DNA of 64,000 nt, from contig NZ_FTRU01000008.1 of NCBI RefSeq assembly GCF_900148495.1, positions 372,001 through 436,000 on the forward strand, read 5' to 3'. This DNA comes from Negativibacillus massiliensis. GTDB taxonomy: Bacteria > Bacillota > Clostridia > Oscillospirales > Ruminococcaceae. Made by a program: the position numbers and the translations under genes. Positions within the stretch are counted from its first letter, which is position 1. Each line of letters begins with the position of its first letter. The notes under the pieces were generated by a model. The model was not told the DNA's origin. It was given only the letters and a program-made list of their open reading frames with translations, and made no database searches. Below are positions 42,058 through 50,015 of this stretch, in pieces.

Positions 42058-43944
42058 GTGATTTATTTGCAAAAGGACCAGAAACAAAGCGCATTTTCTG
42101 TTGTGTTCCGATTTGTTCGGAGCAATTTGTGGTTGTTTGGATTGGGATTATTGTGCTCGGTGCTCAATACGGCGTTTAACTCACTGACCCCGCAGATTAT
42201 CCGCTTGACTGTTGACTCGATTATTGGTTCGGGGGAACTTCCGGCATGGCTGGAAAATTTGGGTGTCGGACAGATGGCGGCCGACGATCCTGCAAAAATG
42301 CTTTTATTAGCTGCAGCTGCAGTGTTGATTACAGCAATTTTGTCGGGAATTTTTAGCTTTTTTGCGCGTTTAAATACCGCAAAGGCTTCGGAAAATTCGA
42401 TCAAGGCGCTGCGTGATGAGTTATTTGGCCATATCCAGAAACTTCCGTTTTCCTGGCACACAGCCCATCAGACTGGTGAGATTATCCAGCGTTGTACTTC
42501 GGACGTTGAGGTTATCCGAAACTTTATCAGTGCACAGATGGTGGAAGTATTCCGTATCTGCTTTTTGATTGTCATGACGATGGCACTGATGTTTTCGATG
42601 AATGTAAAGATCTCGATGGTCGCAGTAGTGTTTGTTCCAATTATTGTATTTTATTCTTTCTTCTTCAGTTCCAAAATCTCCAAAAGATTTATGGATGCTG
42701 ACGTTGCAGAAGGTGTTTTATCCTCCGTTGTTCAGGAAAATCTGACCGGTGTCCGCGTTGTCCGCGCTTTTGGACGAGAAAATTTTGAGATTGAGCGCTT
42801 TGATGAAAAGAACAGCGCTTTTTCGGAACTTTGGATTCGTCTGGGACATATGATGACCGCTTACTGGAGTACCGGCGACCTGATTATGGCTTTGCAGGTG
42901 CTGACTGTAATTTGTTTCGGTACTGTCAGTGCAGTGCATGGAGAGATCACACTGGGTGAATTTTTGGCGTTTGTTTCCTACAATGCAACGCTGACCTGGC
43001 CAGTGCGCTCACTGGGTAAAATTCTTTCTGAAATGAGCAAAACTGGCGTATCGATTGGACGTGTCAGCTACATTTTGGAATCCGAACCGGAAAAGGACCC
43101 ACCAAGAGCGTTAACTCCTGACATGCATGGAGACATTTGTTTTGAGCATGTAACCTTTGGGTATGAAAATCAGAAACCGGTTTTGGATGATATCTCCTTT
43201 ACCATCAAGGCTGGTACAACTTTTGCAATCCTTGGTGGAACCGGAAGCGGAAAAACGACTCTGATGCATCTGCTCAACCGCCTGTATGATCTGGATGAAG
43301 GTCAGGATGGATGTCATGGAAGCGGCAGAATCACGATTGGCGGAGTGGATATCGCAAAGATCAAGCGTTCTTACTTAAGAAAAAATGTCGGAATCGTTTT
43401 GCAGGAGCCGTTCCTATTTTCTCGCACCATTCAGGAGAACATTGGTATTACCTGCGAAGAAAAGGATCGCGATGCGATGCTCGAATATGTTCGCTCGGCA
43501 GCCCGTTCTGCTTGTGTGGATGAGGCAATCCAGAATTTCACCAACGGTTATGATACGATTGTAGGTGAACGCGGTGTTACCTTGTCCGGTGGACAGAAAC
43601 AGCGTGTTGCAATTGCAAGAATGCTGACTCAGAACGCGCCAGTTATGATCTTTGACGATTCCCTTTCAGCAGTTGATGCGGAAACAGATGCAAAAATCCG
43701 CAAACAGCTGAAAGAAAAGATGGGAAATGCTACGACGATTCTGATTTCTCACCGTATCACAACCTTGATGCAGGCTGATCAGATTCTGGTTTTGGATAAT
43801 GGAAAGGTAGCCGACATCGGTACTCATGAAGAACTGATTTCCAGAAAAGGAATCTATCAGGATATCTATCAGATACAGATGAATAACGCAGACCGAGAGC
43901 TTTTGAAACAGGCAGACTCGGAACACCCAACAGAAAGCAGGTGA
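42058..43944 (+). CDS. Heterodimeric ABC exporter subunit with degenerate catalytic site
   Basis: About 628 residues from a GTG start (AAGGA 7 bases upstream); a TTG nine bases on is an alternative. Six membrane helices are followed by a nucleotide-binding domain with Walker A GGTGSGKTTLM and signature LSGGQKQRVAIARML. Walker B is VMIFDDSLSAVD, in which the catalytic Glu is replaced by Asp. This is the hallmark of the noncanonical half of heterodimeric exporters such as BmrC or TM287. The NBD contains a Gly/Asp-rich insertion (LDEGQDGCHGSGRI). It should export drugs or peptides with the next gene's product. Confidence 0.93.
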   Translation: MIYLQKDQKQSAFSVVFRFVRSNLWLFGLGLLCSVLNTAFNSLTPQIIRLTVDSIIGSGELPAWLENLGVGQMAADDPAKMLLLAAAAVLITAILSGIFSFFARLNTAKASENSIKALRDELFGHIQKLPFSWHTAHQTGEIIQRCTSDVEVIRNFISAQMVEVFRICFLIVMTMALMFSMNVKISMVAVVFVPIIVFYSFFFSSKISKRFMDADVAEGVLSSVVQENLTGVRVVRAFGRENFEIERFDEKNSAFSELWIRLGHMMTAYWSTGDLIMALQVLTVICFGTVSAVHGEITLGEFLAFVSYNATLTWPVRSLGKILSEMSKTGVSIGRVSYILESEPEKDPPRALTPDMHGDICFEHVTFGYENQKPVLDDISFTIKAGTTFAILGGTGSGKTTLMHLLNRLYDLDEGQDGCHGSGRITIGGVDIAKIKRSYLRKNVGIVLQEPFLFSRTIQENIGITCEEKDRDAMLEYVRSAARSACVDEAIQNFTNGYDTIVGERGVTLSGGQKQRVAIARMLTQNAPVMIFDDSLSAVDAETDAKIRKQLKEKMGNATTILISHRITTLMQADQILVLDNGKVADIGTHEELISRKGIYQDIYQIQMNNADRELLKQADSEHPTESR

Positions 43945-43948
43945 TCCT

Positions 43949-45787
43949 ATGGGTAATCCAAATCGTGATGATGAGGTGCAGAGCAACAAATCCTTTCAGT
44001 TTTCTATCTGGAAGCGTTTGTTTCCATTTGCAAAACCATACAAAAAGCTGCTGCTCCTGATTGTTATTACCAATATTTTAATTTCAATTGTAGATGTATC
44101 GCTTCCGTTATTTCAGCGCTATGCGGTAGATAACTTCATCGAGAAGGGAACTCTGGACGGATTGCCGGTATTCATCGCTGCATACCTTGCAGTTATTATA
44201 CTTCAAGTATTAAGCTTTGTGTTTTATACCTTAAGTGCAATGAAAACAGAGATGAGGATGGGCCGAGATCTCAAAAGAGCCTGCTTTGTCCACCTCCAAA
44301 TCCTCTCATTTTCTTACTATAACACAACGCCGGTTGGATATATTCTGGCTCGTGTTATGAGTGATACCAACAAGATCGCAGCAATCACAGCATGGGATCT
44401 GATCGATATTTTGTGGGCACTGTCCTACGTATCCTTTGCATTTTTGTCGATGGCAATGCTGGATCTGCGCCTTGCCCTGATGGTTATGGTAATCGTTCCG
44501 GTCATTGCAGTGCTGACTACCTACTTCCAGAAGCGAATTTTGTTCTGGAACCGAAAGGTTCGTTCGATCAACTCCCGCATTACTGGAGCTTTCAACGAGG
44601 GAATCATGGGTGCTAAAACCTCGAAGACGTTGGTTATCGAGGACAAAAATACGCATGAATTTTCTGAGTTGACCGAAGAAATGCGCAATGCATCCGTTCG
44701 CGCAGCAGGACTTAACGCTCTGTATATTCCACTTGTTATGTTGGCAAGCTCCGCTGCAACAGCAATTGTTTTGGCACGAGGAGGAAATCTGGTGCTGGAA
44801 CATGGCATTCTGATTGGTACCTTGTCCGCATTCACAACCTACGCGGTATCGATCTTTGAGCCGATTCAGCAGATGGCGCGTGTTTTGGCAAATATCATTG
44901 CAGTTCAGCCAAACATTGAACGTGTTATGGGATTGTTGGATCAGAAGCCCAACATTGTAGATACACCGGAAGTTATCGAAAAATATGGTGACAGCTTCCA
45001 TCCTAAAACAGAAAACTGGGAGCCAATTAAGGGTGATATCGAGTTTGACGATGTTTCTTTCCGCTATCCGGATGGTGAGGAAGAGGTACTTAGTCACTTC
45101 AGCCTGAAAATCCCAGCTGGAACCAATGTGGCGATTGTTGGAGAAACTGGTGCAGGAAAATCCACACTGGTCAATCTTGCCTGCCGATTCTTTGAGCCAA
45201 CTGGCGGAAGAATCCTGATTGATGGAAAAGATTATCGAGAAAGAAGCCAGCTTTGGCTGCATAGCCGACTGGGATATGTTCTGCAAAATCCGCATCTGTT
45301 CTCCGGAACAGTTATGGACAATATCCGCTATGGACGTTTGGATGCTAACGATGAGGAAGTAAAGCAGGCTGCTAAGGCAGTTTCCGCAGATACGGTAGTG
45401 GAACATCTGGAAAATGGCTATGACAGTGATGTAGGTGAAGGCGGAGATAAGCTTTCCACCGGCGAAAAACAGCTGATTTCCTTTGCAAGAGCCGTGTTGG
45501 CAGATCCGGCAATTTTTGTGCTGGACGAAGCTACCAGCTCGATTGATACTCAAACGGAACAGCTGATTCAGAACGCAACGATGCACCTGCTGGAAGGAAG
45601 AACCTCTTTCCTGATTGCACACCGTCTGTCCACCATCCGACAAGCAGATTTGATTCTGGTTGTTAAGGACGGAAAGATTGTGGAGCAGGGTAAACATGAG
45701 GAGCTTTTGAGGAAGGGCGGCTACTATCACGACCTTTATTCCAAGCAATTCCAGGAAGAAGAGATGAGCAGCAAGTTAAACAGCTAA
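43949..45787 (+). CDS. Heterodimeric ABC exporter subunit with canonical catalytic Glu
   Basis: 612 residues: six membrane helices, Walker A GETGAGKSTLV, and Walker B IFVLDEATSSID with the catalytic Glu. Its signature is LSTGEKQLISFARAVL, which deviates from LSGGQ. The pattern complements the preceding subunit: together they form one functional and one degenerate ATP site, as in BmrCD and TM287/288. It lies 4 bases after its partner. A strong terminator follows. Confidence 0.93.
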   Translation: MGNPNRDDEVQSNKSFQFSIWKRLFPFAKPYKKLLLLIVITNILISIVDVSLPLFQRYAVDNFIEKGTLDGLPVFIAAYLAVIILQVLSFVFYTLSAMKTEMRMGRDLKRACFVHLQILSFSYYNTTPVGYILARVMSDTNKIAAITAWDLIDILWALSYVSFAFLSMAMLDLRLALMVMVIVPVIAVLTTYFQKRILFWNRKVRSINSRITGAFNEGIMGAKTSKTLVIEDKNTHEFSELTEEMRNASVRAAGLNALYIPLVMLASSAATAIVLARGGNLVLEHGILIGTLSAFTTYAVSIFEPIQQMARVLANIIAVQPNIERVMGLLDQKPNIVDTPEVIEKYGDSFHPKTENWEPIKGDIEFDDVSFRYPDGEEEVLSHFSLKIPAGTNVAIVGETGAGKSTLVNLACRFFEPTGGRILIDGKDYRERSQLWLHSRLGYVLQNPHLFSGTVMDNIRYGRLDANDEEVKQAAKAVSADTVVEHLENGYDSDVGEGGDKLSTGEKQLISFARAVLADPAIFVLDEATSSIDTQTEQLIQNATMHLLEGRTSFLIAHRLSTIRQADLILVVKDGKIVEQGKHEELLRKGGYYHDLYSKQFQEEEMSSKLNS

Positions 45788-45801
45788 TTTCCTGGGAAAT
45801 A

Positions 45802-45842
45802 AAAAAAGAGGTATTCTGTACCATACAGAATACCTCTTTTTT
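45802..45842 (+). terminator. Bidirectional terminator after the exporter
   Basis: A 19-bp perfect stem (AAAAAAGAGGTATTCTGTA and complement) with a 3-base loop is flanked by A and T tracts, serving the convergent exporter and GNAT genes. Confidence 0.92.
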
Positions 45843-46434
45843 ATAGGTTTGTTTCGACAAAATGGACAGGATATTGATCCCAATACTGAGAGTAAATTTT
45901 ATGAACATTACCATCCAGATTCATTTGGTACATGCGGAAAATGACAGGAATATTTTTAGGCTGCCATTGTTCCTGATAGGAATAACAATAGTGCATTCCT
46001 AATTTCTTCATCACTTTTCCGCTATTTGGGTTCTTTTTATCATGTGTTGCTGTAATAAATGGGATTGTTTTTACTTTTTGTATATGATCGAGGAGACATT
46101 TTCCTGCTTCCGTGGCAATTCCCTGATGCCAGAAGTTTCGATGAATTCCATATCCAAGATCATGACTTTCGTTGGGGCTGATGTTGATATAACCAATTGG
46201 AATATGATCCTCTTTCAAGCAGATCGCATAGCGATATCCAAGAGGGAGAGAATAGGTTTCCAGAAAATTTGTTTGTAGGAAAGCAAGAGTCTCCTCCATG
46301 GACTGATGTGTAAACCAGGGAAGAAAGGTGTTGACTTCCGGGTCACTTAAAATGGAAAACAAAGCCGGAAGATCTTCTCGAACAAACTGACGTAAGATTA
46401 AACGGTTGGTTAAGAGAGTTGGTGTGTTTTCCAT
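45841..46434 (-). CDS. GNAT-family acetyltransferase (RimJ/RimL-like)
   Basis: 197 residues with AGGAGG 7 bases before the ATG. The N-terminal TLLTNRLILRQFVREDLPALFSI is characteristic of RimJ/RimL-type enzymes. YRYAICLKEDHIPIGYINI and the CoA-binding region (HDLGYGIHRNFWHQGIATEAGKCLLDHI) are visible, as is the ATHDKKNPNSGKVMKKLGM segment. It transfers an acetyl group from acetyl-CoA to a protein N-terminus or small amine; the substrate is unknown. It is a single-gene unit. Confidence 0.9.
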   Translation of the reverse strand: MENTPTLLTNRLILRQFVREDLPALFSILSDPEVNTFLPWFTHQSMEETLAFLQTNFLETYSLPLGYRYAICLKEDHIPIGYINISPNESHDLGYGIHRNFWHQGIATEAGKCLLDHIQKVKTIPFITATHDKKNPNSGKVMKKLGMHYCYSYQEQWQPKNIPVIFRMYQMNLDGNVHKIYSQYWDQYPVHFVETNL

Positions 46435-46522
46435 AAGACGCCTCCTTCTGGTAGAACAGCGTGAAAAAAGGATTTTACTTTAAAAATAAAAAACAATTTC
46501 CTTTTTTGTATTATAGCATAAC

Positions 46523-46551
46523 TTGAAATGAAAAAGAGAATCTGATATAAT
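46523..46551 (+). promoter_or_regulatory. Promoter of the MATE gene
   Basis: TTGAAA and TATAAT are separated by 17 bases. The start near 46558 leaves an unusually long leader of about 170 bases. Confidence 0.7.
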
Positions 46552-46597
46552 CAAACAGTTATGTTTACAGTTTTTTAAAATTTAATTTAGCAGATAC

Positions 46598-46687
46598 AGA
46601 GGAATTTTCTTTTTGCAAGGTTTGATAAAACTTTGCCATGCGATCCGAAGGAGGATAGTTTACTAACTGAAACCTCCGAATTCCTCT
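46598..46687 (+). promoter_or_regulatory. Candidate three-way-junction RNA element in the MATE leader
   Basis: Three helices can form at once. P1 is AGAGGAATT (46598-46606) with AATTCCTCT (46679-46687). P2 is GCAAGGTTT with AAACTTTGC around GATA (46615-46636). P3 is GGAGG...AGTT with AACT...CCTCC around TACT (46650-46677). P3 hides an AAGGAGG word. A 6-codon frame (ATG at 46638, TAG at 46656) overlaps it. It does not match the consensus of purine, TPP or THF riboswitches as known to me. A riboswitch or ribosome-sensing attenuator is inferred. Confidence 0.5.
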
Positions 46688-46726
46688 TTTATGCAATAGA
46701 ATAAAAAAGAAAGGAAGGAAGAGAAA

Positions 46727-48082
46727 ATGCAGAACAAACATTGTGACAGAAATTTTTACAGGACAGTATTGATGATTGCAATCCCGATTGTCATCCAAAA
46801 CCTGATCAGCATTGGATTGAATATGGCAGATACAATCATGATCGGTAAACTGGGTGTCGATGAACTTGCAGCGGTTGGAACAGCAAACAGACTGTATTTT
46901 ATTTTTTCCACGCTGTGTTTTGGAATTTACAGCGGTGCAGCAGTCTATGTTTCTCAATACTGGGGTGTGCGGGATATCAAGAATATTCGCCGCACATTTG
47001 GTATCGATATTTTGCTGGGAACAGGAATGTCACTTTTCTTTACAGCGCTGGCACTCTTTTTTGCACCACAGATTCTGTCTTTGTTTACAAGAGATGCCCG
47101 AGTAATCGAACTTGGAGGTCAGTATCTGAAAATTGTAGCGATTTCCTATTTCTTCACCTCCATGTCGTTTGCAATTAACTTTAACTCCCGTGCAATCCAT
47201 CAGTTGAAAGTACCTACTATTATCAATATGTTGGCTTTGTTTATCAATCTGGGCCTCAACTATGTTTTGATCTTTGGAAAGTTAGGTATGCCGAAACTGG
47301 GAGTTCGGGGTGCTGCACTGGCAACATTGATTGCCCGTGTTATCGAATTTGCCTTGATGGTAACCTTTGTTTATTCCAATTCGGAACATCCGCTTGCTGG
47401 AAAACCGAAGGAACTGTTCAGCTTCGATAAAGAAATGTTCCGTCGTGTACTGAAAACATCCCTCCCTGTTATTATTTCGGAGGGCGGATGGAGTATCGGT
47501 AACTCGGTGTACTATATCGCGTACGGTATGCTGGGCGCTTCTGCTTTGGCAGTCGTTCAGGTAGCTTCTACCATCAATGACCTGTTCCAGTCGGTATTCT
47601 TCGGTATCGGTAATGCAAGCGCTGTTATGATCGGAAATGAGCTTGGCCGCCGCGAAGAAGAAAAGGCATATTCCTATGCAGTGGTTTTCCTCAAAATGAC
47701 CTTTATCGTTAACCTTGTGATGTCGGTATCGCTCTTCCTGTCAGAGGGTGCGGTTATCAGCTTGTATGACTTTGATGCTGCGACCAACAGCATGCTCGCA
47801 AACACCATTACCGTTTATGCAATTTATATGCTGCCAAAGATGTTTACCTATGTTTTATTCTGCGGTATCCTTCGTTCGGGCGGCGATACTCGTTTCTGCA
47901 TGATGCTCGATTTGATGGGCGTATGGATTATCGGTGTTCCACTGGCTTTCCTGGGAGTTCTGGTTTTGAAGCTCCCACTGCATCTGGTGGTTGCAATGGT
48001 CTTCTTTGAAGAGTGGGTAAAACTTGTTTTTGCATCCCTTCGGTTTAAAAGTAAAAAATGGGCGCATACTTTAATTGATTGA
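46727..48082 (+). CDS. MATE-family efflux transporter
   Basis: 451 residues with about 12 hydrophobic helices in two homologous halves. N-terminal RTVLMIAIPIVIQNLISIGLNMADTIMIGKLGVDELAAVGTANR is diagnostic of MATE proteins, as is the repeat KTSLPVIISEGGWSIGNSVYYIAYGMLG in the second half. It exports drugs or metabolites using a sodium or proton gradient. Its structured leader suggests induction by a specific ligand or antibiotic. Confidence 0.93.
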   Translation: MQNKHCDRNFYRTVLMIAIPIVIQNLISIGLNMADTIMIGKLGVDELAAVGTANRLYFIFSTLCFGIYSGAAVYVSQYWGVRDIKNIRRTFGIDILLGTGMSLFFTALALFFAPQILSLFTRDARVIELGGQYLKIVAISYFFTSMSFAINFNSRAIHQLKVPTIINMLALFINLGLNYVLIFGKLGMPKLGVRGAALATLIARVIEFALMVTFVYSNSEHPLAGKPKELFSFDKEMFRRVLKTSLPVIISEGGWSIGNSVYYIAYGMLGASALAVVQVASTINDLFQSVFFGIGNASAVMIGNELGRREEEKAYSYAVVFLKMTFIVNLVMSVSLFLSEGAVISLYDFDAATNSMLANTITVYAIYMLPKMFTYVLFCGILRSGGDTRFCMMLDLMGVWIIGVPLAFLGVLVLKLPLHLVVAMVFFEEWVKLVFASLRFKSKKWAHTLID

Positions 48083-48083
48083 T

Positions 48084-48115
48084 AAAAAAAGGTACTGGAA
48101 ACAGTACCTTTTTTT
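48084..48115 (+). terminator. Terminator after the MATE gene
   Basis: AAAAAAAGGTACTG pairs with CAGTACCTTTTTTT around a GAAA tetraloop. Confidence 0.92.
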
Positions 48116-48279
48116 GTATATTCATACATGTGAAAATGAAAGAAAGGGTTGGAAACAGCATGTTGTTCATCTTTCAAGAATCAAGTGAAAAATAAATAGT
48201 TAATTTAACCAAAAAACAAGATAAAAAATCAGAAAAACAAATGATTTATTCTTTGAGTTTTCAATATATCAAAAAAATA

Positions 48280-48308
48280 TTGCTTTTTTCACAAAAAACG
48301 ATTATAGT
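48280..48308 (+). promoter_or_regulatory. Promoter of the second XRE-cupin gene
   Basis: TTGCTT and TATAGT are separated by 17 bases within a very AT-rich tract. Confidence 0.6.
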
Positions 48309-48341
48309 TAAAAAGGAAATAGAATAACTGGAGGGAAGAAA

Positions 48342-48920
48342 ATGAACAAAAATATCGACATCGGCACCAAAATTAAAAAATATCGTAAAGACAAAAAATA
48401 TACCCTCAAAATGCTTTCGGAGCAGACCGGACTCTCTATTGGTTTCCTCTCCCAGCTGGAACGAGGCATGACCACAATTGCAATTGACTCGTTGGCAAAT
48501 GTTGCAAGAGTTTTAGGTGTGGAACTGGCTGACTTTTTTGAAAGCGATACAAAAGCAGGAAGCGATCCGGTAACACATGGCTATGATATGCCTATGACTC
48601 AGATTGGACCGGAAATTATTCAGTATACGCTGAGCAAGAATGTAGAGGGATACAACCTCTTCCCGAGATTGTTTTATCTGCTTCCATTCGGAGAAGAGCC
48701 GGAAAGCGAACCAGAACCATACAAGCATGAAGGAGAAGAATTTATCTACGTTCTGGAAGGAATCCTTGCTTTAGAGCTGGAAGGCAAACATTATACACTC
48801 TATCCAGGAGACAGCATCCAGTTTAGTTCCAAGACCCGTCATAACTGGAAAAACCAGACTTCGAAAATTACCAAAATCCTGATGGTGAACACACCAAACC
48901 CAATGAAAAAAGAAGATTAG
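48342..48920 (+). CDS. XRE-family regulator with C-terminal cupin domain
   Basis: 192 residues. The helix-turn-helix is GTKIKKYRKDKKYTLKMLSEQTGLSIGFLSQLERGMTTIAIDSLANVARVLGV. The cupin is EGEEFIYVLEGILALELEGKHYTLYPGDSIQFSSKTRHNWKNQ, with the His/Glu pattern of a metal site (H-x-EGEEF). AACTGGAGGG lies upstream of the ATG. It likely controls a metabolic gene set by ligand binding; its target is not evident, since neighbours are transcribed separately. It resembles the regulator at 24473. Confidence 0.9.
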   Translation: MNKNIDIGTKIKKYRKDKKYTLKMLSEQTGLSIGFLSQLERGMTTIAIDSLANVARVLGVELADFFESDTKAGSDPVTHGYDMPMTQIGPEIIQYTLSKNVEGYNLFPRLFYLLPFGEEPESEPEPYKHEGEEFIYVLEGILALELEGKHYTLYPGDSIQFSSKTRHNWKNQTSKITKILMVNTPNPMKKED

Positions 48921-49290
48921 AAAAAGAGTAAGGAAAAAGATTTTCTGCAAAGACTGATTTTAAAGTGCAGGAGGTCTTTTTCTTTTTTTAAAAATATACA
49001 TAAGGGATAGGAAAGTATTTTCTGACTGTACTTGAAAGCTAAATGATTTTTTGAAGCTTTCAGAGATTTTTTGTAGTTTTTATTGGAAAATCACACGAAA
49101 AATCTATAATATATTACACATATAAAATTATTTCAATTTGTCTCTGAAACAAAAGCATTGTAGAAACTACCATTGAAATAGAAGAAAATGTGGATAAAAT
49201 ATATAAAAATAAATCAATATGTGGAATTTTAATTAAACTAAATGGAAAGAATTTTGTTATGCACAGATAAGAAGACGAAAAAATGATAAT
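48921..49290. other. Long AT-rich intergenic region with two hairpins
   Basis: The first hairpin (48933-48990) is the likely terminator of the XRE-cupin gene: GAAAAAGA and CTGCA pair with TGCAG and TCTTTTTC, then T7. A second terminator-like hairpin, TGAAAGCT with AGCTTTCA, spans 49033-49062 and is followed by T6. It has no gene just before it and may end a small RNA or be a tandem terminator. The rest is AT-rich and holds no coding frame of note. Confidence 0.5.
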
Positions 49291-49308
49291 TCGTTAAGAA
49301 AGTAACAC
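49291..49308 (+). promoter_or_regulatory. Candidate Rex operator of the hydrogenase operon
   Basis: TCGTTAAGAAAGTAACAC matches 11 of 14 fixed positions of the Rex consensus TTGTTAANNNNTTAACAA and abuts the -35 box. Rex represses fermentation and hydrogenase genes at low NADH in Clostridia and related bacteria. No rex gene lies in the window. Confidence 0.5.
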
Positions 49309-49337
49309 TTGACTGTACGAAAGAGAAACAATATAAT
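49309..49337 (+). promoter_or_regulatory. Promoter of the hydrogenase operon
   Basis: TTGACT and TATAAT are separated by 17 bases. The start near 49344 leaves a 160-base leader ending in GGGGGAGG before the first gene. Confidence 0.8.
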
Positions 49338-49502
49338 TTTTATAATAGATGAAGTCTATGATGATTAAAGTCACAGCTTTATCCTATGAATATCAAATAT
49401 TGTTTTGAAGAACAACGACCTGTCGGTCAGATGTGTCAAAGATACAAAGAGAGATACACATAAAACTGGCCGGAAACGAAAGTTTGGGGGAGGAATTTTT
49501 AG

Positions 49503-49988
49503 ATGGCAACAGAAACTCTGAGCAGAGAACGAGTTCTGGAAATCATCGAAGAATGTGGCGGAGATAAAGAACATCTTCTTTCCATTCTGATTGAAATTCA
49601 GAGAGAGTGCAGACGTAACTATATCAATGAAGCAAGTGCTAAAGTTGTAGCAGAAAAGCTGGATATTCCGCTGGTACAGCTTTATGATATTCTGACATTC
49701 TACGCAATGCTGGAAACCAAGCCAAGAGGCAGATATATCATTGAGGTTTGCAACAATGCTCCTTGCTATATTTCAAAATCTCATGTAATGGCAAAATTCC
49801 TGCGCAAAGAACTGGGCATCAATTTTGGCGAAACCACCCCAGACGGCATGTTCAGCCTCCAGTATATGCCGTGTGTTGGTGCATGTAATATTGGTCCGGT
49901 TATCAAAATCGGCGATAAAGTATATGGAAACCTGAATGAGGACCGCATCAGAAAAATCCTCAAAGAATTGAGAGAAAACGCCCAGTAA
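49503..49988 (+). CDS. NuoE-like [2Fe-2S] thioredoxin-fold subunit (HydC-type)
   Basis: 161 residues. The four Fe-S ligands are visible: two Cys in VCNNAPCYISKS and two in MPCVGACNIGPVIKIGDKVYG. This is the pattern of the 24-kDa NuoE family. The N-terminal helix region (EIIEECGGDKEHLLSILIEIQRECRRNYI) is typical. With the next two genes it should form an electron-bifurcating or NADH-dependent hydrogenase, passing electrons between NADH, ferredoxin and protons. It is the first gene of the operon and ends about 27 bases before the NuoF-like start. Confidence 0.92.
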   Translation: MATETLSRERVLEIIEECGGDKEHLLSILIEIQRECRRNYINEASAKVVAEKLDIPLVQLYDILTFYAMLETKPRGRYIIEVCNNAPCYISKSHVMAKFLRKELGINFGETTPDGMFSLQYMPCVGACNIGPVIKIGDKVYGNLNEDRIRKILKELRENAQ

Positions 49989-50015
49989 GTAAGGGCTGAG
50001 GAAAGGATGTCATAT

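Noticed and set aside
46598-46687. Purine, TPP or THF riboswitch in the MATE leader
   Set aside because: The conserved junction and loop sequences of these classes, as far as I can recall them, are absent; only the three-way shape is shared.
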